The notes under the pieces were generated by a model. The model worked only from the letters and a program-made list of their open reading frames with translations, did not search any database and was not told where the DNA came from. Of a DNA stretch of 57,237 bases, positions 1-9,409 are shown piece after piece. Source of the DNA: CAZUNO01 sp964621445 [NCBI: Candidatus Hadarchaeota archaeon] (GTDB lineage Archaea; CAYQAE01; CAYVLA01); the NCBI GenBank assembly GCA_964621445.1, contig CAZUNO010000005.1, positions 1 to 57,237 of the forward strand, in the 5' to 3' direction. The position numbers and the translations under genes were made by a program. Each line of letters starts with the position of its first letter. Within the stretch, counting starts at the first letter, position 1.

Positions 1-55
1 ACCAGGAAACCCCTGTTAGCCTTGTAGGCCGGAGGATCCCTGGACTTCCGATCAC
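1..55 (-). CDS. start of a truncated gene downstream of the pilus ATPase
   Basis: Only about 18 codons of this gene lie in the window. A GTG at 55 follows a purine-rich Shine-Dalgarno stretch (AAGGGGAAGG) and sits eight bases past the stop of the pilus ATPase gene, in the usual spacing of an operon partner. In archaeal pilus operons the gene after the ATPase often codes for the TadC/FlaJ-like membrane platform, so that is the guess from context. The visible residues (MIGSPGILRPTRL...) show no domain. The identity is not established, and the start itself is uncertain. Confidence 0.3.
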   Translation of the reverse strand, partial: MIGSPGILRPTRLTGVSW

Positions 56-63
56 CTTCCCCT

Positions 64-2091
64 TCAGGCTTCCTCTGGGACAGCTTCTTCGCCTCCCTTC
101 TTGCCCTTGTTCTTCATGATCCTGTCCAGCACCTTGTCCGGCGACTTGTAGTACTCGGCTATCAGCTCCCCCACCCTCTTGAAATCGAATATCTTCTCCT
201 GTCTCATCCAGTCTATGAACAGGGCCCGCCTGGTTATCTCGTCCCAGACCTCCTTCTCGTCCATTCCCCGTAGGTGGGCGATCTTGCTGATCAGGGTGCT
301 CTCACGGGCCACGAACTCGTGGGTATCGGTCTTGGGGTTCCAACGGAAGAGCTGCCTGGTAACCGGCTTCTCGCTCTTCTCGTCAACGGTAACGATCTCG
401 GTAACGTTAAGGGTTCTCCTGAGCTTCCTTCCCCCTGTCATTATCACTCCCTGGACCATCAGGGTGTCCAGGTGGGAAAGTAGGCTTGGCGGAAGGTTTA
501 TGGGCCTGGTCACCAGCCTGTGCAGCAGAGAGGTGACCGAATCGGCGTGTATGGTCCCCAGGGAGGGGTGACCGGTGGCCATCCCCTGGAACATGACGTA
601 GGCCTCCTCTCCTCGGACCTCTCCCACCACCATGTAGTCGGGTCGCTGTCTCAAGGCGGCCCTCAGGAGGTCGAACATGCTTACCTCTCCCTTCTTCTTG
701 CCGGTGGAATCGGCGGGACCGAATCCCGTCCTGGCCACCGCTGGTAGCCAGTGTTCCATGGGCAGCTTGAGCTCCTGGGTATCCTCGATGGTTACCACCT
801 TCGACTCCGGCGGTATGAACATGGCCAGGGCGTTGAGCATCGAGGTCTTCCCGGAGGCCGTGGCGCCCGAGACCAGAAGGGAGGCGGTGTACTTGTGCTG
901 GAGAGCCATCCACAGCAGGGCGAGCACGGTGGGAGAACAGGTGTTCCAGTCCGCCATGTGCACCGGGGTAAGGGGTTCCTCACGGAATCTCCTTATGGTG
1001 AAGGTCCCTCCATGCATGGTGACCTCGGAACCGAAGGTGGCGTTTACCCTGCTCCCATCGGGCAGCCGGCCGTCCAGAACGGGGTCGGCCACCGAAATGT
1101 CCATGTTACACTTCTGGGCTATCCTGAGTACGGTCTCGTCCAGCTCGGATGCGGTCTGATAACTTACATTGGTTCTAAGCGAGCCGTGTCTATTGTGATA
1201 TATGTAGATGGGAACCTTGATACCGTCACAGCTTATGTCCTCTATCGAGGGATCGTGGAAGAAGGGCTCTATCTTTCCCAGGCCCAACATATCACGCTTT
1301 AGGTAGTAGGAGAACTTCTGCCTCTGGGACTTATCGGTGGATATCCTTAGCTCGTCCAGTATCTCCTCCACCTTATCGTCGAAGTACTCCTCGGCCTTTC
1401 CCAGCTCGGTCAGGGAATAGAAATCGGACTCGATCTCCTCCTCAACGATGTTCTTGATCTTCTCCAGGACCTCGCTCTCCTTATCATCGAGGTCGGGCTC
1501 AACAACCGAGTATATGGCCTCCCGGTCCTGCTCATCCCAGTGGATGTTCACCTTTGAGTAGGGATTCTGGAGCCAGTACTCCTTGTGGATTCCCGGCAGG
1601 TCGCTGTCCTTCCACTTACTGGGTATGGACAGGAACTCCTCCGGTATCTGGGTGTCGAAGTGGGCCCCGCTGACCGCCTCCGCGGACAGGAACTTGAGTG
1701 GGCCCGACTCGCCCACGGTAACTCCGACCTTCTTCCTGACCGAGGAGTCGTCCAGTTCCTCGACCTCGAGGTCCTGATCCGCTACCTTGGCATACTCGTG
1801 GGTTGGCATGGCCGCCAGGTCCAGCAGTCCCTCAGCGGTCCCAGAATCGTCCTTTCCCTTCCGTTTGGGCTTTTCCTCCTGCTCCTGATCCTTCTTCGCC
1901 TTCTCGGAATCTCCTTCCCGCTCCTCCTTCTCCCGCATCTCGAGCCTTCTCCGGGCAGAGGCGGGCACATATCTCAGGAACGCCTTCTTCTCGATATCCT
2001 CGGGCGAGCTAGCCTCGGGGAGCTTGCCCAGGGCCTTCTTCATCCTCTTCAGAAACTTACTGTTAACCTTCCTGGCTTTCTTCTTGGCCAA
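64..2091 (-). CDS. type II/IV secretion system ATPase, archaeal TadA/FlaI-like
   Basis: Hexameric cytoplasmic motor ATPase of the VirB11/GspE superfamily that powers assembly of archaeal type IV pilus-like structures. The protein has 675 residues. Residues 1-120 are highly charged and low in complexity; about 250-370 look like the N-terminal GspE-type domain. The ATPase core has Walker A GATASGKT near 406-413, an Asp box with VVTIEDTQE, Walker B around PDYMVVGEVRG near 480-490, and the His box GTIHAD. The basic tail (KNKGKKGG) ends in acidic residues. It follows a small coiled-coil gene and the giant surface protein gene on the same strand with short gaps, so the three probably form one operon. 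Family assignment is secure; which surface structure it drives is unknown. Confidence 0.93.
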   Translation of the reverse strand: MAKKKARKVNSKFLKRMKKALGKLPEASSPEDIEKKAFLRYVPASARRRLEMREKEEREGDSEKAKKDQEQEEKPKRKGKDDSGTAEGLLDLAAMPTHEYAKVADQDLEVEELDDSSVRKKVGVTVGESGPLKFLSAEAVSGAHFDTQIPEEFLSIPSKWKDSDLPGIHKEYWLQNPYSKVNIHWDEQDREAIYSVVEPDLDDKESEVLEKIKNIVEEEIESDFYSLTELGKAEEYFDDKVEEILDELRISTDKSQRQKFSYYLKRDMLGLGKIEPFFHDPSIEDISCDGIKVPIYIYHNRHGSLRTNVSYQTASELDETVLRIAQKCNMDISVADPVLDGRLPDGSRVNATFGSEVTMHGGTFTIRRFREEPLTPVHMADWNTCSPTVLALLWMALQHKYTASLLVSGATASGKTSMLNALAMFIPPESKVVTIEDTQELKLPMEHWLPAVARTGFGPADSTGKKKGEVSMFDLLRAALRQRPDYMVVGEVRGEEAYVMFQGMATGHPSLGTIHADSVTSLLHRLVTRPINLPPSLLSHLDTLMVQGVIMTGGRKLRRTLNVTEIVTVDEKSEKPVTRQLFRWNPKTDTHEFVARESTLISKIAHLRGMDEKEVWDEITRRALFIDWMRQEKIFDFKRVGELIAEYYKSPDKVLDRIMKNKGKKGGEEAVPEEA

Positions 2092-2135
2092 GCCAATTCA
2101 CATCCTCTATCTCTGTTTACGAGTTCCGTACACCA

Positions 2136-2459
2136 TCACGCTTCTTCTTCAGCCACGAGATCCGTCTCTCCCAGGATGTCCTCCGGTCCTTCCTCGGCCA
2201 ACGCGGCCCCGAACTTGGGCATCCTGGCCGGGAGGTTGTCCAGGAGAGACAACATTTCATCCAGCTTGGTGTTCATCTGCTTCAGTTCCTGACCAACTTC
2301 CTGGTTCAGGTTCCTGGTCGCTTCCAGGATATCCTTGAGGGAGGCCTGTTCCTCTTCCTCTTCCTCCTCCTCAACCGTGGATACCTGCTCGAAGACGGCG
2401 ACTAGGTCGTCTATCTTCGAGATCAGCATCTGGATCTCTCTGCTAGTGGATTCATCCAT
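2136..2459 (-). CDS. small acidic coiled-coil protein
   Basis: I do not recognise a family. The 107-residue product is acidic and largely helical: residues 1-28 look like a heptad helix (IQMLISKIDDLVAVFEQV), then comes a run of eight glutamates near 31-38, then a second long helix (LKDILEATRNLNQEVGQEL...LDEMLSLLDNL) and an acidic tail. I chose ATG at 2459 because GGAGG lies nine bases upstream; GTG at 2462 is also possible. It sits 44 bases before the pilus ATPase gene and downstream of the giant surface protein, so a linker or regulator between the two is a reasonable inference, not a demonstrated role. No cysteines or membrane segments are visible. Confidence 0.7.
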   Translation of the reverse strand: MDESTSREIQMLISKIDDLVAVFEQVSTVEEEEEEEEQASLKDILEATRNLNQEVGQELKQMNTKLDEMLSLLDNLPARMPKFGAALAEEGPEDILGETDLVAEEEA

Positions 2460-2528
2460 CACTTCTCTCCTCCTTCTTCTCTCAATTCAACCCATCTCTT
2501 CCATGAATGTGGTCCTTTCATATTCATC

Positions 2529-5500
2529 TCACTCCGCGCTCTCCGTCTCCATCTCCGGTTTCTCGGGCTCCTCCTCGGGCATTTCCTGGCCCTCGGGCTC
2601 GTCAACCAGCGATTCGGATTCCTCCTCTTCCTCCTCTTCCTCTTCCTGGGCTCTCTTAGCCTTCCCGGCTGAAACCCGGGTGGAACTATTTATCTTAATA
2701 TTCTTGGGCAAACGGCCCTTCTTCCTGGCCGCTACCACCGCCAGGGACAGCAGGGTCACGATGTCGGAGATCCCCAGCTTGAAGCCCTGAACCAGGAAGG
2801 TGGGGGGCACCACCTCGGAGCTCTTCACCCTATTCTGGATCATGTCGGCTACCAGCATGTAGGCATCCCTGACCACCCCCAGGTTCTTGAAATCCTGGCC
2901 GGGTACTAGCCTGGACTGGGGATGGGAGATGATGAAGGTGGTCTTGTCCGCCTTCTCCACCCCGGACCCGTCGGCCTTTGAGAGGTACTGTGACAGTAGA
3001 TGAGAGAGCTCGGCCAGGCTCAGCTTTCCTGATTTGAAGGGTATGAGCGGCGGCACGACGCCGGTGGCCTCCACCTGGGTCACCACCGAGCTGGCCAGTG
3101 AACCCAGCTGGTGGCCCTTGATCTTCTCCGCCACCCGGGTCTCGTAATAGTAAACTCCCGCAACCACCCCGGCAACGGCGGCCCACAGCAGGAAGGGCAT
3201 TATGAGCTTGATCAGCTTCTCCCCCACCTTGACGCCCACGGGGTCGGGTATCAGATTATAGGAGCTCCCTATGCCGTCTATATAGGTTACCCCGGGCACA
3301 ACCGAGAACTCGCCCTTCTCCTTGACCTTACCGCTTATGGTCACCTTGGACTCTGAAAGGGGAGCCACGCTCTGGGCCAGTAACACGCTATCCCCATTCA
3401 GGGCGCCTCCCTCTACCGAGATCTCCTCCATCCATTTTTTGATGTCTCCCACATCTATGGTAACCTGGCTGGCGGGGTAGGTGCCGTCATTGGCGATGGT
3501 GAACACCATCTGATAGGTTCTACCTAGCCGCGTCTTTTCCTCGGCCTCCACGCCTCTGATGGTCACCTTTGGCCTCTCGATGGTTAGGTTCAGGCGCTCT
3601 ACGGGCCTGGTGTGCTGGTACTCCCTGAAATCGGTAAATATGACCGAGAGATTGATCCCCGATATGGTGCGCCCCACGCTCTGGCCAAGTTGGACACCTT
3701 TGAACTCCACCGAGAGGTTCCCCACACCCCCCTCCGGAAGGACATCGATAACGTGAATGGCCTTGACCTCCACATCCTCGGGACACTCGACCTCGGGGGT
3801 AAGGGAGAACAGGGCGGCGTCCCCCACGTTCTTGACGCTTAGGTTAACGTACCCGGGTTCCTCGGGCATTAATCGGTAGTGATTGTTGGATATGTCGGTT
3901 GAGAGGCCTATGTTGGGTGGCCTAGCAAATATCTCAACCGTCCTGCTTATGGAATACTCGTTCTCGGATCCATCAATATAATTAAGGTCGAGCCCTATGG
4001 GCACGTTTCCGGGAATGGTCACGTCCCGCAGCAACCTCAGGTGGAGCTGTATGTCGATGGATGATCCGGCGGACAGTCCCCCGGAGAGCGTTTCCTCGAC
4101 CTCCTCCGGGTTTAGCAGCTCCCAGCCATCTAGCAGCTCCCCTGAGCCCAAACCCTCAAGCTCCAGTTCCGGCGTCTTGCCGTTCCCCACGTTCTTCACC
4201 GGGATTCCCAGGAGCACGGTATCGTTATATGTAATAGATTCCACGGGATCCTGACTCATCTCACCGTTCCATACCAGATAGGGCCTGGTGCCAACTCCAT
4301 TGACCTTCTCCAGTCCCTGGGAATAGGAAATGTAGTCGTGGCTCTCCCCATCGATGTAGTCAACCCTGGCCTTATCGAAGGAATACTCGCCCTCATCGAA
4401 ACACCAGACCGGGTAGGTAAAACTAACCGATTCGCCCGGCTCCAGGACCAGGTCCCCGCCCCAGGTTATCTCCGAGCTTCCCAGGTCCTCGGAGGTGTAT
4501 AGTCCTTCCGGGAGCTCCTCGGTGATGTTCACCTGGCTTGCCGATATATCCGCTGAATTAGTAACCCTGATAGTAACGTTCTCCATTATCATCTCCGAGT
4601 ACGGCCATCCAGGCTCGCGAACCAGGAGCACCGGTGATGTAATTGACCTCTCCACCCTGAGATAGGGCTCGGCCACCGATAGCACTATGTGTTCCCCGTC
4701 CCTCGGGGTGGTGGTCTGACCACGATAGCTTCGGTACTGGACGCTGGTCGCGAAGCCCTGGTAGGACTGGTATACCTTGCCCTCCGGCGGGAAAACGGGC
4801 TCGAACTCGACAACCATCTTCCCGCTCTGACCCTCACGGAGCAGATCGATGCCCAGCCAGCTGGACATGGCAACCCCGTCCGGGGTATCCACGGAGGGAA
4901 CTAGGTCCTCCAGGTCGGTGTCACCGACGTTGGTAACCGTTATCTCCAGCACCGGTTGGTCTCCGGGCGAGACGTGGTCCCTGCTGAATGATTTGTTAAA
5001 GGAAACCATAACCTGGGTGGATCTGGCCTCCAGCCGGGATCCCATTACCAGGGAGTAGTCCCTGCCCTCCAGGTCGGAGTAGCTAACCGGGACATCCAGG
5101 TCGTAGTCCTGGCTGGACTCCACATCCTCCAGAACGGAGAACGTAAGTGAGATGGTAAGCGGGTCACCGGGGCCTATACCCCCGGCGATCGTCTCCTCGA
5201 CCTGGTCCTCGTTAAGCATGACGAAATCCATCTCTCCCACCTGGCCTTCCATCCAGGGACCAAGATCAATATCGGTGGCGTTCTGGTTACCGATATTCCT
5301 CACCCTAACCTGGAAGGTAACCGTGTCGTTGTAGGACACAGGTCCCTGCAGCGGAGCGCCTCCCTCATCCAGAACCAGTACCGGTTCCTCCTGGACCAGG
5401 AAGGGCCTGTTGCCGAGGACCCATACATCCAACTGTTCGGAGTGGGACTCGAAGGGGTTCTTCTGGGGATTGGTGTAGGTGGCCACCGCCCCTTCGTAAA

Positions 5501-8500
5501 CGTAGTGACCCGGGGTATGGCTCCACACGGGGTAGGTTAATCTGAGGGTTTCATTTGGTGCCAGACTTATGTCTCCGGACTCGCCCCACACGATGAGGTT
5601 TGAGCCAAAGGTAAGGTTATCGAAACTGATGATTCCCTCGGGCAGGGTCTCCGAAACCACCAGATTGGTGGCCTGGTCGTTTCCGATATTGGTTAGATCC
5701 AGGGTGACGGTGCTTCTTATCTCCGAGCTCCGGGGCCAGAACTCCTCCCTGGCCAGCAGGTACTCACAATCAATCCTCCTCTCGATCTCCACGTGGGGAG
5801 AGAGCACCTCTATGGATATGGAGTATTCGACGTCGGGTATATCCATGCCGGAGGCGGTTGCGGTTAGGGTATTGACACCGAAGTCCTTCCCGCTTATCAC
5901 GATGTTGACGATCTCGCTCTGCTGACCGTCCAGGGTCCCGTCCCATATCAGGTAGGTTCCCCACTCCAGTTTCAGGCCCTGGCTTAGTTCCAGGATCACC
6001 TGCGTGTTCTGGACCGGGCTGTTACCTATATTCCTTATGGAGATGGAAAGGGTCTCCGTCTCCCCCACCGCTATCTCCGAAGGGGGATCGATGAACTGTA
6101 CAACCACCGGGGAGAGATAGGTCTGGGCCAGTATGTAGTTGGAGTACACCTCGTATACATTGCCCAGGAAGGCGTGCTGGTCCTGGTGGGTTATCTTGGC
6201 CTGGAAGGGATACCTTCCCTCGTTGGTGGCCACCAGGGTGGCCGTGAAGGAGAAGTACTGCCCGACCTCCACACTAGTTCCCTCCGGGAAGTCGGTGCTC
6301 TCGACCAGGAACCCGGGGAAGGTCAGGGATATATTCTTGGCATCCCGGTTCCCCTCGTTCTTGACCGTGGCCGTTATCTGGACCTTTTCCCCCACGTTAA
6401 TGAAGATCATGTCCTGGCCCTCTTTCTCCACTATGGGCCGGTCGGCCTCGAAGGAGGTGAAGTCCAGGTGGGGACCAAGGGCCGTGAAGTAGAAGTCCTC
6501 GGTGTGTAGGGTGTAGGCGTCGTTTCGAACCCCTGACTTGTGGCAAACCCCCTTCCAGTACACGGTTACGAACCCGTATGAGGCCTCCCCGGGGTTAGTT
6601 ATGGTGGTGGGTTTCACCGAGTAGGTGATGGAAACCTTGTTGCTGGAGCCGGGCTTTATATCCCCGGTCCAAGTCTCGAAATCGGATATCAGGTTAGGAG
6701 GCGTGTTGTCAACCACGGTAACGTTAAGGGCCGGGGAACCACCTACGTTCTCAACCCCGATGGAGGCCTGGGAGTCCTTTCCTATGAATAACGGGTCCCG
6801 GCTGAGTGACTTGGTCACCTCCAGTTCGGACCTTGAGGGGTATATCAGGAACTGCACCGGCTTCCTGACCTCGTGTTCCTGGCCGTGGGCATCCGTGTAA
6901 CTGAGAAGCAGGTCATAGGTCGCGGCCTCCCTCACGTCTATGTCCGAGGAGAAGTTTAGGTAGAAAGGCCTCTCCAGGGTGCCCTGGGTCAGGTAGTACC
7001 TCACGCTCTCCCCGCCGACAACCTTCTCCCTGTAAACAGGTCCCCGGGAGGAGGTGAGCTCCCCCTCCTCTACGACCAGATACACGATACCGGTGACGTT
7101 GGTGGCGGTGAGCTGGATGTCGTAGGCCCTGGACCCGGCGGTGTTTTTGGCGGTTACCACCTGGGTCAGATCATCGTCGGCATATATGTTATAGACTATC
7201 TGGCCCTCATCCAGGCCCGAGGGACTCCCGGTGGGGACATCGCTGACTACTTCAAAAACCGGGGGCTGGAACTTGTATATCCTGAGATCGGCCCCGAACT
7301 TCAGCAGCTCCTCATCTAGCTGTTGTGGGCCTTTAAGAAAGATCTGGATATCCCGGTTCTCGCCCAAAAACAGCTCCTGGAACTGGTTGGTGGAGGTAAA
7401 GGTCTTGGTGGCGGTCTGGTAACCGGTCTGGGCGGTGACGTTGACCTGCCAGTTGCCTCCCTCCTGATCCTGGAAGGTGTAGGGCCTTCCCTCCTGGACC
7501 TTTCTAATATAGGTATAGACCGAGTAGCCCTCGAAAACCAGCCTCTGCCTGGGGTTTATCTCTATCTCAGCATATGGCTCGCTAGGGTCATAGGTTATGT
7601 ACTTGAGGTTGAAATCGTAGGCAACCCCGTCCTTGGTCTCCTGGTCAATTATGATGGCATTGCTTTTCTGCTGGAGGGATATATCCTGCAGGTGGACCCG
7701 GCTCCCGTTCCTGTTCAGGGTCACGTTCCCGGTTAGCACCCCGGTCTCGCTGAGCATGAAGTTGAACTGGTACCCCTGGTATTCGAGGCTGTCCCTGGAT
7801 ATGGTCATCCGGTACCTGTGCAGGGAATCGACCTGCATGTAGCTTGAATCCAGGACCGTGCCGCTGAACCTGTTCTTGAAGGAGGCCACGAAGGAACGCA
7901 TGTGACCGTTCTCGTAGTCGAGCGTGGAGGCATGGTTCTGGTTGGCCGAGTCATCGGTGGCATTGATGTAGTACCTGACCGCGGTGTCGGTAACGAAGGG
8001 GCCCACTATCACCTCGTAGAGCCCGGTGACGTTGTTCAGGCCCATCTCCCTGCTCGACCAGGACCCGTTATCGTCCAGGTGGAGGGTAACCGAGTCCACT
8101 CCGCTGGGGTCGCTCACCGAGGCCCTGATCACCATGTGGTCCTCGCTCTCGGTGTACAGAGGGATGGCCTCGGGCTCGATTTCCGGGGCCTCCACGTCCT
8201 CCTTCTTCACGATTATGGTGGTATTATCATAGACCTCTGCCCCCCAGTTGAGGTGTTCATCGAAGGCGGTGATGTTCAGTATGCTTACCCTTAGCTCCTC
8301 TCTCTGCCCGATATCGTTATTGACGTAAAGCCACTGGTAGTTATATCCCTCGGTGCCCTGTATATCCTCCACGAAGACCTGGCCGTCCACCTCGTAGGCT
8401 ATCTCCGCGGTCTCGATCTCGCTTACGTCGAAGATATCCGCCTCGATCACCACCTCCACACCCTCGAAGGTGATAACCGGGAACTCCGTGGTCAGGTTTA

Positions 8501-8591
8501 TGGTCGGGGCGTCCTCATCCGCCGCAAGGATAGGGGCAAGGAGAAGTAAGAGGGCTAGTGATATTATAGCCAATTGAATTTCAGGCTTCAT
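2529..8591 (-). CDS. giant membrane-anchored surface protein with CARDB/NEW3-like repeats
   Basis: A 2020-residue secreted protein. Residues 1-24 form a signal peptide (hydrophobic core LAIISLALLLLLAPILAA). Most of the rest is a chain of beta-sandwich modules with the phrases N-x-G-N/D, LPEG and LxPGxS typical of CARDB, NEW3 and DUF11 domains, with many N-x-S/T sequons. Residues about 935-1312 and 1313-1690 are duplicated copies of one multi-domain unit. A membrane helix lies near 1793-1817 (LIMPFLLWAAVAGVVAGVYYY), followed by about 200 residues predicted to be cytoplasmic and ending in a glutamate-rich tail. ATG at 8591 is chosen because it starts the signal peptide. It heads the operon with the pilus ATPase, so it may be an adhesin or envelope scaffold coupled to that machine; this is inference. 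Confidence 0.88.
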   Translation of the reverse strand: MKPEIQLAIISLALLLLLAPILAADEDAPTINLTTEFPVITFEGVEVVIEADIFDVSEIETAEIAYEVDGQVFVEDIQGTEGYNYQWLYVNNDIGQREELRVSILNITAFDEHLNWGAEVYDNTTIIVKKEDVEAPEIEPEAIPLYTESEDHMVIRASVSDPSGVDSVTLHLDDNGSWSSREMGLNNVTGLYEVIVGPFVTDTAVRYYINATDDSANQNHASTLDYENGHMRSFVASFKNRFSGTVLDSSYMQVDSLHRYRMTISRDSLEYQGYQFNFMLSETGVLTGNVTLNRNGSRVHLQDISLQQKSNAIIIDQETKDGVAYDFNLKYITYDPSEPYAEIEINPRQRLVFEGYSVYTYIRKVQEGRPYTFQDQEGGNWQVNVTAQTGYQTATKTFTSTNQFQELFLGENRDIQIFLKGPQQLDEELLKFGADLRIYKFQPPVFEVVSDVPTGSPSGLDEGQIVYNIYADDDLTQVVTAKNTAGSRAYDIQLTATNVTGIVYLVVEEGELTSSRGPVYREKVVGGESVRYYLTQGTLERPFYLNFSSDIDVREAATYDLLLSYTDAHGQEHEVRKPVQFLIYPSRSELEVTKSLSRDPLFIGKDSQASIGVENVGGSPALNVTVVDNTPPNLISDFETWTGDIKPGSSNKVSITYSVKPTTITNPGEASYGFVTVYWKGVCHKSGVRNDAYTLHTEDFYFTALGPHLDFTSFEADRPIVEKEGQDMIFINVGEKVQITATVKNEGNRDAKNISLTFPGFLVESTDFPEGTSVEVGQYFSFTATLVATNEGRYPFQAKITHQDQHAFLGNVYEVYSNYILAQTYLSPVVVQFIDPPSEIAVGETETLSISIRNIGNSPVQNTQVILELSQGLKLEWGTYLIWDGTLDGQQSEIVNIVISGKDFGVNTLTATASGMDIPDVEYSISIEVLSPHVEIERRIDCEYLLAREEFWPRSSEIRSTVTLDLTNIGNDQATNLVVSETLPEGIISFDNLTFGSNLIVWGESGDISLAPNETLRLTYPVWSHTPGHYVYEGAVATYTNPQKNPFESHSEQLDVWVLGNRPFLVQEEPVLVLDEGGAPLQGPVSYNDTVTFQVRVRNIGNQNATDIDLGPWMEGQVGEMDFVMLNEDQVEETIAGGIGPGDPLTISLTFSVLEDVESSQDYDLDVPVSYSDLEGRDYSLVMGSRLEARSTQVMVSFNKSFSRDHVSPGDQPVLEITVTNVGDTDLEDLVPSVDTPDGVAMSSWLGIDLLREGQSGKMVVEFEPVFPPEGKVYQSYQGFATSVQYRSYRGQTTTPRDGEHIVLSVAEPYLRVERSITSPVLLVREPGWPYSEMIMENVTIRVTNSADISASQVNITEELPEGLYTSEDLGSSEITWGGDLVLEPGESVSFTYPVWCFDEGEYSFDKARVDYIDGESHDYISYSQGLEKVNGVGTRPYLVWNGEMSQDPVESITYNDTVLLGIPVKNVGNGKTPELELEGLGSGELLDGWELLNPEEVEETLSGGLSAGSSIDIQLHLRLLRDVTIPGNVPIGLDLNYIDGSENEYSISRTVEIFARPPNIGLSTDISNNHYRLMPEEPGYVNLSVKNVGDAALFSLTPEVECPEDVEVKAIHVIDVLPEGGVGNLSVEFKGVQLGQSVGRTISGINLSVIFTDFREYQHTRPVERLNLTIERPKVTIRGVEAEEKTRLGRTYQMVFTIANDGTYPASQVTIDVGDIKKWMEEISVEGGALNGDSVLLAQSVAPLSESKVTISGKVKEKGEFSVVPGVTYIDGIGSSYNLIPDPVGVKVGEKLIKLIMPFLLWAAVAGVVAGVYYYETRVAEKIKGHQLGSLASSVVTQVEATGVVPPLIPFKSGKLSLAELSHLLSQYLSKADGSGVEKADKTTFIISHPQSRLVPGQDFKNLGVVRDAYMLVADMIQNRVKSSEVVPPTFLVQGFKLGISDIVTLLSLAVVAARKKGRLPKNIKINSSTRVSAGKAKRAQEEEEEEEEESESLVDEPEGQEMPEEEPEKPEMETESAE

Positions 8592-8650
8592 TTCCGGAAA
8601 TACACCTCAAAGCCTTTGCGCTGAAAGCTTTAATTTTCATTTTATCGTCC

Positions 8651-8666
8651 ATTATTATAAATATAT
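8651..8666 (-). promoter_or_regulatory. A+T-rich TATA region of the giant protein operon
   Basis: The 8592-8724 spacer is strikingly A+T-rich. On the minus strand it holds ATATTTATAATAAT about 60-75 bases before the ATG at 8591, which fits an archaeal TATA box with a leader of roughly 40 nt. GAGGTG in that leader could serve as a Shine-Dalgarno site. Confidence 0.5.
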
Positions 8667-8724
8667 TTTCCAACTATGTCCAAATACTTGAACTTTCTAT
8701 AATATGTAAACACAATTTTTGGTA

Positions 8725-9405
8725 TTAGGCCTCTTTCACTAGGTTTAATTTATTGTTTCTGCAGGAATAGAGCGAGACCATTCCCCCGAAAAAAGACTCC
8801 CTGTCCTCCACCGATACCGCCCCGGTGCTCTCGATCAAGGCGCGGATGTCCCTATCTATATGGGTGTGACAGAAAATTCTGGATATGGGAACCAGAAGGG
8901 GGTACAGAATTCTGGCCAGTCTGCCCCTGGGCCTCTCGCTGTCCAGCACCACCAGCCTGGAGCCGTCGGTGCCGGTCCTGCTAAGTTCGGAGATGGCCAT
9001 TGATGGCCTGTTTACGGTGGTTAGTGAAAATATGCAGAGCATGGATCCAAGGGAATCCCGTTTTAGGGGTAGCCTGTTGACGTCCCCCACGATCACCGAG
9101 GCCCTGATACCGGCCTCGGCCGCCCTTGAACAGGCCTTGCGGACCATCTTCCTCGAGGCATCAATGAGCAATACCCGGCCTCGGAATCCCTTTTCCTCGA
9201 GAATGGGAAGCATGACCCCGGTTCCGCAGGCGGCGTCCAGCACCCAGCCTTTACTGGAATTCAGTTTCTCTACTGCCAGACCCCTCCATTTCCTCTCGCT
9301 TCCACCCAGGGGACCGATCCGATCGGCAAGGTCATAGAATGGCGACCAGAGATCGTAACGGCCGGCTATTTCCTCTGTGCTGGCCCGACCCTTCGTGCCC
9401 CTCAC
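8725..9405 (-). CDS. class I SAM-dependent methyltransferase
   Basis: A 226-residue methyltransferase of the UbiE/COQ5-like (Methyltransf_11/25) type. Near the N-terminus is the signature YDLWSPFYD, followed by motif I VLDAACGTGVMLPIL, the acidic strand-2 end LLIDAS, and IVGDVNRLPLKRDSL before strand 4. The substrate cannot be told. I place the start at GTG 9405, five bases past the stop of the MinD-like gene and inside the GGAGGTG motif, because a longer form from 9471 would overlap that gene by 62 bases and add a non-conserved-looking leader. It is translationally linked to the MinD-like gene, but no functional link is known. Confidence 0.82.
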   Translation of the reverse strand: MRGTKGRASTEEIAGRYDLWSPFYDLADRIGPLGGSERKWRGLAVEKLNSSKGWVLDAACGTGVMLPILEEKGFRGRVLLIDASRKMVRKACSRAAEAGIRASVIVGDVNRLPLKRDSLGSMLCIFSLTTVNRPSMAISELSRTGTDGSRLVVLDSERPRGRLARILYPLLVPISRIFCHTHIDRDIRALIESTGAVSVEDRESFFGGMVSLYSCRNNKLNLVKEA

Positions 9406-9409
9406 CTCC

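Noticed and set aside
751-1302. Plus-strand open frame opposite the pilus ATPase
   Set aside because: Shadow of the ATPase reading frame with no ribosome-binding site or family signature.
2340-2660. Short purine/pyrimidine repeats as a possible CRISPR or satellite array
   Set aside because: They are in-frame GAG/GAA runs coding for glutamate. No spaced direct repeats occur here or elsewhere in the window.
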